From Smittia aterrima (taxonomy: Eukaryota; Arthropoda; Insecta; Diptera; Chironomidae), in NCBI GenBank assembly GCA_033063855.1, contig CP093831.1, positions 20,460,001 through 20,524,000 on the forward strand: DNA of 64,000 nucleotides, written 5' to 3'. The position numbers and the translations under genes are program-made. The notes beneath the pieces were generated by a model. That model saw only the letters and a program-made list of their open reading frames with translations, searched no databases and had not been told where the DNA came from. Positions 32,401-45,564 of this stretch are shown here, piece by piece (position 1 is the stretch's first letter; every line of letters begins with the position of its first letter).

Positions 32401-35400
32401 TTAAACGAAAGTTTCTCCCTCACTTCCTCGTCGATCGTTGCACTTTGATTACAAATCGTTGCACATCTCAGCAATTATACTCGGAGTGACATAATTAAAC
32501 AGTCGTGCGAGAAAGCAACAATTCAATAAGCATCGACTCGTAAGCCTTCATATGGCTTAAGCAGTTATTTGCGCAAACTTTATGCTTTGGAACGAAATGA
32601 AATGCAAAAAATGTCGTTGCTGAAATGATTTTCCCCATTTTGTGGGCCACTCGAAAGTCAACACATTAGTTAAACATTTTCTCGCTTCTCGAGGTTATTC
32701 AATGCGCGCATTCGATATTTTAATTATTGCTTCATAAATTAAAATTTAGTTTTTAGTTTTTCCTCACTCTCGTTCACTCACTTTTACCTTGGAATTCAAT
32801 TTTTTTTTTCACTTTAATAATTTTTTGTCGAAAATATTCTCAATCCTCATTTAAAATTCCGATTTAGCGACGTGCCATTCTTGACGTTCGAGCTACGACT
32901 ACACGAGTTCAACATCATCGTTCAACATTCTAAAATATCCTTCAACCGTTCGGCAACAACAAAACCGAAACTTTATCAACTTCTTTTTTTCCTCGCTCGC
33001 TTCTTCGACTGTTTTATTGTCGCCGTCCGCTCCACGCGATCGCCTTCGTTCGATATCGGACAATTACTAACGAGGTCTGTAGAGTCATAGTCAAATGGAA
33101 ACAAAACTATGTTCACCGATCAGTTCTCTCTCGCGAGCCGTCTCACGATTTTCCCGGAGCTGTGCCGAGATACGAAAACAAGTCTGAGACGGTCGGCAAT
33201 AGAAAACAAGCTTCTAGACACTGAATGAGAGGAAAAAATGTTGAAGAAAAATCCCAAAACCACGCGAAACATTGCAACTCAGGTTCGTGAGTGACGAGCA
33301 AGCCCCCACTCGGACTAAATCCCAGTGAGAAAAATTGTTATTGAAATAAAGTTTTTTTTTTAAAAAATTTGCTAAAGAAATTAACTTATGTTTTAAAAAA
33401 TTATATTTTCAGAAATTTTCTCGTAAATTTTCTAATTGGGATACTTCACTGATACATTTTATCCACTAGCAAAAAAACGCATGTGAGCGGAATGTTTTCT
33501 GTGGCTTCGTGAGCGTGAAAGAAGAGAAGCGGCTGTTTGTTACTTAATCCATCAGCTGTAAAAATAAAATAGTTGCTTGATTACCCATTTGTAAATCGTA
33601 TCCAGTTTTAATTGGAGCATAAGTGAATTCGGCTTTCATAGACATTCACTCAAAGGAAACGATGATTTGTTATGAGTCGAGTTGATTGCTCATGTTATCG
33701 CTTGGCCCTTTTGTCACCTTATCAAAGATATTTCATCGACGAGACTAATTCGATTATGAGCGGGTTCGATATTATTATTATTCGATTGAATAATCGCCGA
33801 TTTGCATTCGTTTTTGTTTGCCTGTTGTGTCTCCTAACACGCGATACTGTCACAAAGATGAAAATTCAAATGAAAGTGAAAACAAATTTAATCTCGTCGC
33901 AGTTAATTGCTTCACAAGCCGACCAGAGATTTTAATTGATGTTCACACGCGGCGGAAAATGTTAAAATGCATAAATTTTCTCAGACAACGACATTCGATG
34001 ACACAGCAAAAACAAATCTGATTGGCTTTGCAGCTCAAAATTAATTGGAAAATACTTCAAGCTCTGTTTTCAATTTGATGAGCGAGCTTTGAGAAAGCAA
34101 AAACAAAAATAATTTGTGCTCTCTAAGTTTTTCTAGGAAATTGGACAAGTTGCAATGATGATGAATGCACCGAGATTAGATGATGCAATGATGTTCGATC
34201 GTTCAACTTTTCCGCAAGAGAGCAAAAAAGAGACGAGAACGAAAGGAGTCCGTCGCGAACTGCCGACCTACTTTTTTCATGTTTTCGGTTCAACGGATTG
34301 TCATAATTTCTTCGATTTTGCTTTGGCATTGCAAACTATTTCATGATGTAATGAAAGCATTTCTCTCTGTACCACAATCGAATCGCAGCATGAATGACTT
34401 TTCAAATAATTGTTTGGCAATTATTTACTTCTCTAATGCGCCGCTTTTGTCAATGTAATCTCGTTGAATGAAAGATTTTGGATAAATTGAATTTTTAATA
34501 CTTGAACTGATGACTTCTCTTGATTCAGTTCAAGCTCGAAAGTTCAATGTTCGTTCAGCTTAAAAATAACTTCTCCTTCAATCCAACATTAACAAATAAT
34601 TAAGGTTTTTTGATTAAGAAGAAGTTTATTTCGCCTTTGTGCAGTTTGAGGAATGATTGATCGTTGCAAATCTCTGGTCAATTACCTAACCTTTCTCGGT
34701 TGTTACAGCTTCGACATGTATGACCAACCGAGGAGAAAAGTCGGCACAATATATCAAAGCCCAAAGATAATTCAATTCGGTGGTTTCTGTAACTCTAAAC
34801 TTTAATTCAGAAAAATACAATTTAATTGAAGTTTCCGTGAAGCATCGTAAGCTCCTTTCATCTCAACACTTCTCACGTTTGATTAAGACGTACATATCGA
34901 TTACAACGCATCAATTACATTAAAGGCCAACAATCTTACCAAATTTATGACTTTTTAAAAGCTTGTCATTTTCTTACTGTGCGACTTCAGCTACATCATC
35001 AATTACTTTTCGAATTATCTTCGATTGCAACCAATGAAACCTCATTTCTCTTGTAGTTACTAACCTTGAATCTCGCGATGAAGCCCATGAAGAAACCGAT
35101 GACAGCTTTTCGCTTTGCTTAATGAATTGAATCAACATTTAAAGTTTTCCACTTGCAACTTAACACTTGACACATGTTTGACTTCATTGCTAAGCAAACA
35201 ACGAGCGATTCCTCTGCTTTTTTAGGTCAATCCTACTCTGTAATTACTTTGATCGCTGCTCGCTACAAAGAAATTATATTTGCATTTACTCAAAACAAAT
35301 TGAAGGTCGAGTGAGCTTTGAAATGCCGAATCGATTTCGCCAGAAATTAACAACACTCAATGTTGATGAGTTTAGGATGAGCATAGAAGCGTTAAATTAA

Positions 35401-35658
35401 CGCCAATGGTCATAAAAGCAATCGATGAGTGTAGATTTCAAACAACTTGTTTTCAATTTCAACATAATTTATTCAAATCTCATTGACTTCTCTTCACACA
35501 ATTGCGTCAAGATGAAGCTTAGTTGTTTGCTCATTTGTGAATTCAATGATTTTTAACGTAACTAGATCAAATGCATTAAAATTGAGCTTTATTGTAAACA
35601 AGAATCAACGAATAAATTAAAATCTGACTCTCAGTTGTTTTTCATGGAGGTTGACTGA
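29414..35658. other. Gene-poor intergenic stretch
   Basis: Only short ORFs occur (for example 33672-33935 and 34123-34346), without domain or splice support. Around 33110-33190 a locally GC-richer patch follows a TCAGTTC initiator-like sequence, and a short ATG frame at about 33238 ends at a possible donor. It may be a promoter and first exon, but nothing downstream confirms it. Confidence 0.55.
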
Positions 35659-36732
35659 TTAAAACGAATCATCGGTTGATTCTGTTGTCGTCGTTGTTGG
35701 ATCAGGAATTTCAATCTTCAGGGCATTGCCGAATAAAGGTTTGAAGACCCAAAGGAATTGAGCAGCTCTTCGTGATGTGCTCTGTGAACGAAATGTTGAA
35801 ATATTTTTTTCGAAATTTAATGCTTTTAGTGTTCGAAAAGAAAGAGCTTTTGTATTGAGCTTTGAAAGCTTCTACTAAGCTCTTTTGAATGAAATGAAAC
35901 GATTAACTTACCGACATTAAATCCCCAATAAGCTTTGAAACATTCGTCACTGTTGTGAATGAGCTTCCGAAAAGTTTATCCGGGATTACGAGTGAAACCT
36001 GCAAGTGAAAAGCTCAATCAAACATTGATTGGGATCAAGCTTTTTCTGTTCTCACCTTCGACCTATCAAAGTCTGGTGTGTCATCGGTTGTTGTTTTGAT
36101 TGGGGGCTTTGTGGGTGAAATGGCATTGATAGATCCACGCGAGGCCGACCCCACTCCATGCGCTGAAGCTGATGACGTCTGAAATGATCAAATAATTACG
36201 TTTAAAAGCTTTTGTCTCCTATCAAAGCAAATCCGACACCAATAATTGCACCAACTGAGGCAATAAATTGCAAACAGTTTTCATTGCAATGCGTGCAAAA
36301 ATAGCGATAAAATCAGAAAACATTTACAACAATAAGTGAAACTCGAAATACAATTTATAAAACGAAACATGGCCTGAAGGCCGGTCGGAAATTTTTGATA
36401 AACCAGAACATGAATTTTCCCATTGACGTTCACTCTCCATCGAACGAGTCTCATTTTTATTCTGAACATCAGAAAAACAAAACTCATTTTTATTCATTGA
36501 AACATTTTTAAAAATTTAATTTTATTGCCATGACAATCTCAAGTAATAAATATTAAATTCTGCTTATCCGCTCGAGAACTTATTCGATTATCTAAATATT
36601 TACATGGGAGAATCTGTTTCCTGTTTCGAACAATATTTGATAGATTGTGCAGATTTGTTGGATAGATTTGTGCGACAGTGAAAGGCCAAAAGGAAAGAGA
36701 AAGAGACAGAAGGTTGAAAGGTTGATTGACAT
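35659..36732 (-). CDS. Probable secreted protein, four phase-0 exons (S2)
   Basis: The three downstream exons are well supported by splice sites and frame: 36178-36056 (TSSASAHGVGSASRGSINAI...), 35998-35912 (VSLVIPDKLFGSSFTTVTNV...) and 35781-35659 (STSRRAAQFLWVFKPLFGNA... to a Thr/acidic end, TTTTTESTDDSF). The first exon is less certain. The best candidate is 36732-36604, with a hydrophobic start (MSINLSTFCLFLFPFGLSLS) and donor CCAT|gtaaat, also phase 0. The total would be 154 residues. No domain was recognised. The phase-0 modular build matches the neighbouring genes S1 and S3. Confidence 0.6.
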
Positions 36733-37433
36733 TGAAGATAGTAAAAGTAGGTCAGCAAGTTCCTCATGGAGGCGAATGATATTCATCTTTTGAATTTTTA
36801 ATCTGAAGAAGAAGGAGACTTACAGAGTGCACGATAAATGAAATGAAAGGTGTTGATTAGAACAAGAAAGAGAGAAGGGTCGTTCATAAATTCAGTGAAA
36901 AGTTCGCTCATTTCGTTCTCTAATGACACGAATTATATTTCCCAAATAATTTATGAACGAGCCCCTAAGGAAATAATCTCAAATTGAGCATAAAAATTCT
37001 GATTTGTTAAACATCGAAGGGACCCAAAACAAATATTCCGAGGACTTTTTTACCATAATTTTGAATCTTTAACCCTAATTACATTGCCAAACAGTGAAAT
37101 TTTCACCCCTGAAGCTCGGATATTTCTCTATTCTCCCTTTTTTCCAATTAAAAGTTTGCTTTGAATTGCTAAATCAATTTTCAAGTTTTTTTCTTTCTTT
37201 CGTTCGACTCGGGTCGCTAACGAGACGTTCTCATATCTTCTCGGAATGAGTCCTTTCCGCTTACTGTTTGCGATGTGTAATCACAGCCGTGGGCAATTTA
37301 CAATTTCATGATAAGGGAATGAAGTAAGCGGGAGAATGGAAATGACGGAGAGATTTCCGATCAATGAATGAGTGTTTGATGATGAGTTTTTATATATTTG
37401 ATGACGACCCGATGAAGATGATGTTGTTATGAT
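36733..37433. other. Intergenic between S2 and S3
   Basis: About 700 bases of AT-rich sequence with no open frame of note. It should contain the S2 promoter and the S3 3' end. No clear TATA or initiator is distinguishable. Confidence 0.5.
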
Positions 37434-39360
37434 TTAGAAGTCGTCGTCATCAGCTGGGATATCTGATGTGCTAGATCCAGAGCCTGAAGAAGCACCAGCG
37501 CCGCCACCCAATGAAGCTGAGAGAATCGGTCCCGAAAGTCTCAAAACTGAAGAGAGAATTCCGCTGAGACCACCAGCGGAACCTCCACTGCCAGAGTCAT
37601 CGCTTGATGATGATGATGCATGACCGCCTCCCGAAGAACCCGAAGATGACGATCCAGAGGATCCAGCAAAAGCTCCACTGCTCAATGATCCGAACTTTTG
37701 AGTAATTGCTGAGATTTTAGGCGTGATGATTCCAGAGATGAGTTCTTGGAAGCTTCCGATTGGTTTCGGAGTCTCAATACCTAGTTGCTTATTCTTTTCG
37801 ATATTGCCCTTGTCCAATTGATCAATAAATCTTGTTTTCGAATCGATGAACTGATCAAGTTTCTACAACAGAAGTTCATAATTCATTAAAGCACATAAGT
37901 AAGCACCTCGAACCTTCAAGCACCGGCAATTAATCGCAAACTACTTTGTTGAAAATATTAATAATGAAAATGAATGATGCATAACTTACACCAAAGACGA
38001 AGCCGAGAACTGCGTTTTTCGACTGGAATGTAGCTTGGTCGAGCTTTCGCTTCTCTCTGTCAGCAGGTACTTTAGCGCTGGCATCCTGACGATTTAAAAA
38101 TATTTATTACCCAAAGTGAAAAAACTTTTTTGATTGCTGAGCTCAATGAGCAAACAAATTAGCTTTGTAGCCTTTAAGGTCACGTCTAAGCTTACGACTA
38201 CCGAAAAAAAATGTTTAGCAACTTCGCCGTGAGTAGCTTCAAAGTTTATTGCGCAATTTCGATGGCCCGAGTCTTCGGTCAATTGAGAATTGATGGAGCG
38301 AGAAGTCAAAAGAAACTTTTCCTTCCTCAAAGCATCTTCTTAAGTTTGCATAATAATTTCCTTCTTTTCCTATAAAGAGCAAGGAACGTCAACATCAAAG
38401 AAATTGTCGCTTTTCGGAAGAGATTATTGCGCAATGACGACTCGGTAATTGCTGTTAAACAACTTTTTACGATTCGTTTGGTAATTGAACGATTTTGAGT
38501 TTAACGAGCGAGCTGTTTAGGGCTCCTCGAGACGGTGATTTACGGTGCATGTTTGACATCATCTAGTGATTCAGCGCCAGAAGCAGTAAATCGGAAATTA
38601 TTTCAAGCACGAAATGTGAGTTAATTTAATGATGTATCATCCCTCTTCTGGAGCGCAAGTCGAAGATAAATGGATCGAGAACGACATTACACATCTTTAT
38701 GTCTCAATTGAGCTGAGTATCTAAAGTGGAACGCACGACATCATGTAAATGCGTGCAAATGATGAATGAATGTGTCGTGAAAATTATGCGGTGAGCGCTT
38801 GAATGAACTGCGGCAGTTGATGGCATCTCAAGGCCCACGATTTGACAATTTCTCGATGACAATTTGCAAAATCACTCCCCGCGCGCGAGCTTCATTCAAT
38901 TACCGAGACTTGAAGTCCCCAAACGCTTATAAAAGCGTCACGAGCATGAATTTATGATTCAAAAACTTTTACTTTCACTCATCCGCGGTTTTTTTTACTT
39001 CCTTTGTTGGTACTTAGGTTCGATCAAATCGACACAGAAGCGAGCAAAAAAAAATTAAACGAGCTGATGATAATTGCATTCCACTGACCAAAAACAATCT
39101 GAGCCGACTTCGTATAATAAAAATTACTTAACAATATAAATGAACTTTACGTAACTTTTCTCACGAATGTTTTGAAGCTTCACTCAAATTATTTAAAAGA
39201 AAATTATCCTCGAATTGTCACATTTACTTACATCAGTGTTAACTGGATCCAACGACAATTCGTCCTCTTGTCGTTTGACTCGCAGTGGACTTGGAGCAGC
39301 AATTGTCATATGGCACACGACTAGAATAATCGCAAGCGCGCTCCAACTTAATCCATTCAT
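37434..39360 (-). CDS. Secreted Ser/Gly-rich protein, three phase-0 exons (S3)
   Basis: Exons 39360-39232, 38085-37990 and 37862-37434 join in phase 0 to give 217 residues. It has a signal peptide (LSWSALAIILVVCHMTIAA) followed by a likely convertase site (PLRVKRQED). Exon 2 is a charged linker (DREKRKLDQATFQSKNAVLG). Exon 3 begins with an amphipathic part (KLDQFIDSKTRFIDQLDKGN), then a long Ser/Gly tract with poly-Ser runs, a short hydrophobic module (GILSSVLRLSGPILSASLGG), more Gly/Ser, and an acidic end (DIPADDDDF). No cysteines occur. Ser/Gly tracts of this sort occur in insect cuticle, silk-like and matrix proteins, but the family is not identified. The first intron is about 1.15 kb, long for this window. 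Confidence 0.8.
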
Positions 39361-42300
39361 TTCAATTTATATATTTTTTTCCTCGGCAGCGTATGAAACT
39401 ATGGAAAGAGAAAACGATTTTTCATTAAACTAAATTGGCGGTGAAGTGAAAGAATTTATTTTTATGCAACTAATTCACTTATGCAATTGCACGTTCTGAA
39501 CTCGCACAGTCGAATAAAGTTCTAAAGAAAATTAATTCCAACACTAAATGTTGCAAAACTATTTTTTGGCGAAGCTGTGCGGAGCCCCAACCTACCCAAC
39601 AGTCGATCCAAAAGTGCCTTTGCAGTATGAGGAAAGAGAGTAAAACATGAATTTTCAACAAGACTCGGGCCTTGCTTGTTGAATGTCTGAGTATTTTCAA
39701 AAGTGGCGGGGTGAGACGCAAATGAATAAGTAAAAACTTTTTTATAAAGTGCGCCGGAGATTTTCGAGTCTCGAATGGCCGTTGGTGTGTAGAGACTTGA
39801 GAATTTACCAGCACCGACCGCGATTACTCAGTTGCTAGTGTTTCAAGCTTATAAACACTCGGTACATGCAATTGGGTCAGCTGTTTACTTCATGACAAAG
39901 ATTTAGTGGTTTTCTATGCGAATGTCTCTGAAGAAACTTTTATTTTCAATCGGCGTCTTGTGGCGCGAAAGAGAAACTGTCAAAGTTCACGAGACAATGT
40001 CGTAAAGTCTGTCGTACCGCTTCATCAGGGTTGTACTTTTCCAAGGATTACTCTAACATAAATGTGACTCAACTTCTTGATTGTCCCAGTAATTCATTGA
40101 TTTTCTTAAGCAAACAGGTTATTTCAGGTTTCTGCAACAGCCGCTGCTGACATTAGAAGTAATGCAAGTCTCTACCAAACTTCAGACTTTACAGCAAACG
40201 CAATCATGTCAAGGAACTTGTTTGATCGAATTATTTTTCTTAATGACTTTTCTTTATACAAAATGCAAAATTATTTTCAAATCAAGATTAAAGGTCTTTG
40301 GACTTTCAGCGAGGACAAAATTATCTCGATTGTCGCCTTGGTCTTGCGATTTTTTTCTTAATGATTTAACACTCGCGGCGATATCTTTTGTGTCATTAGG
40401 ATCGATTTCTCAATTTCCTTCAAGTCATTTCACACCAAAATAAAACTCGGAACCTTAAGGATTCAAAAAAATAATATCAATCTGTTTCTAAAACTTTTTG
40501 CTCAGTAAACCGCAACCAAGAGATTAAAAGTCAAGTTTAATGACATCTTGTGAATCGCCTGTGATTGATCTTTCGTCGTCTCTGTCAATCGTGCTGTGGC
40601 CGTGTGTCTATTTTTAGGCTTTTGATCCGTCGTATGCATTAAATATTTTGATTACTTTAATAGACGAATTACAAAATTTCACCTTCAAGTCCAACGGTTC
40701 ATCAAATCGAAATTAAAGGTGATGCTCATCTTCGTTGGTGCAAGCCACAAATTAAATTTCTCTATCTCATTAAATCGCCCATTAAATTCCCTCAAAATGA
40801 ATTTAAATTGACGAATAAACTTTACTAATTATTTATTTTCAAAAACAACTTTGATGTACTCACAGTAATTAAGCATTGTTTCCAATGATGCACAAACCTC
40901 ATTGCAATACCAAAATGATTTACATAAAGTTTTAACGAGATAATTTTACGATGTTTTTCTATAAACTTTTTAAATTTAACTTTAAATTAAACAACTTTCA
41001 CTTTCGCGAGTCTGCTGTTTAATCGAGGCCAAGTTCAAGCCGTTCTAGCTGAACACAGAAAGATACTTCTGCTATCTTCAGGCTTAAGTTGAATCAATTA
41101 AACAAAATCAATCTATTTTTGATCAGCTTAATTGATAAAACTATTTCGCATACACCCTTGAAGCTTGTAACTATCAAAAGCTTTTCAATTTAATATGAAG
41201 CTCCATTGAACTCGAAACATATTTCAAATAACAATTTTGTTATCTATTGGTTCGTAGATTGAAAATGTTCTAATCAATTTTGAAATTAAATTCTATACAG
41301 ATCGAATATTTCTAATTAGCTTGATGATTCATACAAGTCAAAGTAATCTCGATTCTCTTCCGGAACGTTCAGCAACAAATCAAGATTTGACTTCTTAAAA
41401 TTCCTAATTAGTGACGCAATGAATTAAAAAAATAAGAGAACAGTTGTTCTCCCACAAAAACTAGTCAAGATAATGTGATTTGCTTTTAATAAAAAAATTA
41501 TTTGCGTCAACGCAAAAAAGCAGTTGCTTAAGACTCAGGTTCGAAAACACGAAAACAAAACCATAAAACCAGATTTGACTTAAAAAAAAACTAATTTGTC
41601 GGAACAATTCAGTGAGAAATTATTAAGCAAATGAAGTTTGTTCCGAAGTGCCTGAGGGAAAAAAGTCTTTGCTTCAGCATCAGCAAATTTGATTTTTCTA
41701 ATTCAACAGCTTTTTTCACGCTTAATTCGCGTGGTGAGAAAAACATTTTAGCCGCTGCATTAACATAAGCGCGAGTCATTATTTCAACATTTTTGATGCT
41801 TTTGCGCAATTTCGAGTCATTGTATATTTATGATCATTGAAAGTTCATTACTTTTCTTGGAGACCACAATCACCAACTTTTACGACTTCAATTCGTTCTT
41901 GAAGTTTGCTTCAGATTTTTTCTTCTTCCGAAAAAGCTGTTGACCATGACTGTGCTTCTGATTTACTGTCTCATTCTCAGTCGATTACTCGCCATGAAAA
42001 TGCTGCGACGACCTTGATCGATTTCTTGAAAAGATTCAGCAGTAAATAATTGGTTACTTTGTGTCGTTGACGCGCGCGACAACTTGAAAAAGTATTGAGT
42101 AATTCGCCCAACCACATTCTCGCCCAAACGAACTCATAAAATTGCATAATTCCGAAAAAAAAAATCGAAAGTCAAACGAGAGAGAGAAGAGTTTTATTTT
42201 TCGAACAACCGCAATCAACACAGGTGAACACGTCGAGGAGAAAGTGTTTCCAACACAAGAGCGGTCGATAAGCGCTTTGTAGTTGAAACTGCTGTTTCGA

Positions 42301-43294
42301 ACCGAAATGTGTCACAAACAAATTTTCCTGTTTGCTCTTTCGTGTTTTAAAACTTTACCTTTTGACATGCACAACAAGAGAGTGAGAGAAATCAAAGTTC
42401 GTTAGGTTTTGTTGCACAACAGACTTCCAGTTTTAAAATTAAATCATCAGCTTCGAATCGACACTTTCACTAGTTCACTTTTCACAAATTGTTTTTTCAC
42501 TTTAACAAACATGTACCGCGATTTATTCGTCGAGCTGAGACGCGCCGTCGTTTGGGTCAACTAAGCTGCTCTCACATCGAACATTTTCGAATCTCAAGTT
42601 CCCCTCTCGACTCTAACACTCCCCACCAACGATTTCTTTTTAACTTCTTCGTTAATGCAGCGAATCGTCTTAAACGAAGATGCGTGGAAAGCTTTCATTG
42701 AGCTGTGAATGAAAAAGTTTTTTTTTTGGCGAAAAGCTCAAATGTTAATTTATGTTTTTAAAAGACGACAAACTTGAAATAATATTCAAATTTGCGTAGA
42801 TGCATTCATGACCAACTAGTCGGTTTTTCAAGCTTAGACACAAATTGCTTTATGTTAACCCTGGTCATGAATGATGAGAAGGTGCAACGTCAAACAGCGA
42901 TTGCAAAATATGTAGATTAAGATTTATTTCGACCAAACATTGAACTCGTATTATGAAATGTCGCGATAACTTGTTAAAAACATCAAGTCATCGTCGGCAG
43001 ACTAAATTCAAAGGAAATTCCATATTTATCGATTGGCTCTGTGGAAAGGTTCTTCGTTTGCTTGTATTGCAGATAACATATAATGTAAAGGCATTGAAGA
43101 GTCTCCAATTCAAACAAACTGGTTTCATTTAGTTTTTCGGCAAAATTTTCTCCGGTCACATCTTGAATCTTCACCTGGTCGAGAGTTAAGTTTAGTAAGA
43201 ACACCCGAACTGATCGGTTGGCAACATTTGGTGCTCTTCTCAAAAAGTGTTTAAAAATATAAAAGTTAAATAAGTTTAGAATAATTTTTTCAAA
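39361..43294. other. Intergenic before the elongase array
   Basis: AT-rich; ORFs such as 39479-39814 (-), 40162-40443 (+) and 42983-43243 (-) have no domain, signal or splice support. A TATA-like TTTATAAGC on the reverse strand near 39848-39856 could belong to S3, but a long 5' UTR would be needed. Confidence 0.55.
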
Positions 43295-44216
43295 ATGAAC
43301 GCGACTGAGATTGAGATTGCAAGTTCGTGATTGAAAGTTTAATTTTAAGGAAGAACTTTAATAACTTTAAATTCCTTAGATCACTTCTTCGATGAATATT
43401 TTCAACTGCTGGCGTCCTTTACTGTTCTCTTCATATGTTTGCTGTATCTTTGGTTCGTTCTCGTCTTTGGACCGGAATTCATGAAGAAACGCGATCCCTA
43501 CAACATACAGTCACTAATCCGCCTATACAACATTTTTCAAGTTCTTGCTTGTACGTTTTATGTCGTTAGATCCCATCAAATGGGTTTCACGATGCAATTC
43601 CTTTGGCGCTGTGAAAAGTTCGAATGGTTCAGCGAGTTAACAAAGTTGGAGGTTAAAGTTGGATACTGGCTCTTCCTTTGTCTAAGAATGGTTGAGTTCT
43701 GGGAAACAGTTTTCTTCATCGTTCGCAAAAAGAACAAACAAGCTTCTTTCCTTCATATTTTTCATCACATTGGCTCCGTGGCGATGACATGGCTTTTTAT
43801 TGTCGCGGATGCGGGTAAGACAAACGAAGATTAGTGGTTCATTCGATTTTTTATTTGTTCCTGTTCAATTTCCAGAACTTATGGCGGTTTACATCGCAAT
43901 TGTCAACTCAGCTGTACACATGGTGATGTACACTTATTACTTCTTCAGCTCGTTTAAGAGCGAAGCGATTACAAAGTTCACAGCGATGACGAAGCCTCTC
44001 ATAACAATCATCCAGCTTGTGCAGTTTATAATTATCATTATTCATTGCATAGTCGCAATCCTACCAGGTTGTGATTGCAGCTATTTCTTCCACCTGCAAA
44101 TTCTCAACTTCGTTGTGCTCTTCTACCTCTTCAGCAGCTTCTTCGTTCAATCTTACATTAAGAAAAAGAAGGACAGCAGTGATACAAATGGGAATTACGA
44201 GATCGCACAAGCCTAG
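43295..44216 (+). CDS. ELO-family very-long-chain fatty acid elongase 1
   Basis: Exons 43295-43322, 43380-43814 and 43876-44216 (gt-ag, phase-1 introns) give 267 residues. ELO proteins are multi-pass ER enzymes that condense malonyl-CoA with long-chain acyl-CoA. Visible hallmarks are the FVLVFGPEFMKKRDPYN segment, LRMVEFWETVFFIVRKKNKQ, the HIFHH histidine box at residues 135-139, and VHMVMYTYYFFSS. The C-terminus is rich in Lys (SYIKKKKDSS), as in ER-retrieval-type tails, though it continues for a dozen residues. The very short first exon (MNATEIEIA) uses a weak donor (gttcgt), so the start is the least sure part. It groups with elongase 2 by sequence and exon size (middle exon 435 nt in both). 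Confidence 0.88.
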
Positions 44217-45564
44217 CTGACTAATTAGCCAAGGTTCTTAAATATTAATTATAATCTCAGATAGTTTGTAAGTCTTTATGTTAATGCTTTATACCCAAAT
44301 TTTTTATAATAAAAATTTTTGCCAAACAAAAATTTCTTGCTACTGATCCGGGCGAACACGCGGTACAGCTTTAAATTATAATTTTTGGAATAACCGGACG
44401 GAAGATGATTGGACAAAACGTTTGTTGTTTTGTTTTATTTTATTTTGTATGGATTACGCGTTTATCTCAGATGACAATAACAGAATAACAGGCGAGTCTA
44501 ATAGTTAAGAAATTCAATCTTTTGTCACCTTTGGTGTGGCTAACAAAGAGGGAGTGTTACAAGTCAATAATTCAGATTGGAATAAAAGGAATCCTGCTTT
44601 TTAACATACCCAATCTCCATGCCAATCTCCTGCTTACCGAACCCTTTAAAACGAAACTTGTTTTCTCATCTTTTTTCATTTTTGGAGCAAAACTTGATTG
44701 AAGAAGAAGTGAGAACGAACTTAACAAGAAGTATATGAACTTTAAACATTTGCATGTGATTTGAACCGGGTATTGTGGAACGATGTCGTTAAACCAGTTG
44801 ATTCATCTTCTAAGTTTGAATTCTCACACTAAACTTTGTAGTTTCCTTAGATCTTTTGACGTCTTCTAAGTTAAAGCTGAGTCATCTTACATAACAGGCC
44901 GACGTCAAGTCTATAAAATATTCACTTTTATTCAAATGTTCTTAGTATCAAAAAATTAAGTTGAGAAGTTTTTTAAGCCGAGAGCTTTTGAGATGCTCCA
45001 AAGCTTTTTTTAAAGCTTGCGATGGACTTTTTCTAAACTTCCATGAATAAACTTTTAATCCTTTCCCCTTCTCTGTCCATCAATTCAAACAAGAAGAAGC
45101 TACTGGATTTTTTGTTTTCTTTGATTTCAGAAGAGACGATCAAAGCATTTGATATTCTGCTTTACCATCGTTCCTTAACTGATATCAGACGTAACTAATT
45201 AAAAATTCAAGTTCACGACGACAAGAAAGATTTTCAAAGTAAATCTCCAAGGAAATGGTGCAGAAGAGATGGAGAACCTGAAATAAAAAATATTCAAAAT
45301 ATTCGTCTCGTCGTCTAGCAGGTTTTGTAACTGAGCTGGGCTTTGCGAATCATTTCGATGTCTCGGCAAATTCAAAGATTCGTCTTCAAACCTCTGCCTC
45401 GTGACACGATTCGGGCCTTTAGTTTAGTTTATCGAAAATAAATTTCAGAGTTTTTTACTTTCATCAGTTCCTTCCGCACCGTTGAGCCTGCAAGTCGTCT
45501 TATCGCGAGGATCGTGAAATATTTCGGAAAGTTCAAAGTTTAGGGAAATTTATTTAACTTAGAA
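44217..45564. other. Intergenic between elongases 1 and 2
   Basis: About 1.3 kb AT-rich; AATAAA-like signals follow elongase 1 near 44308. No gene or elongase remnant was recognised. Confidence 0.6.

Noticed and set aside
36281..36487. Hydrophobic frame as the first exon of S2
   Set aside because: Its frame stops before any usable donor; the candidate at 36604-36732 has a proper phase-0 donor and a better signal peptide.
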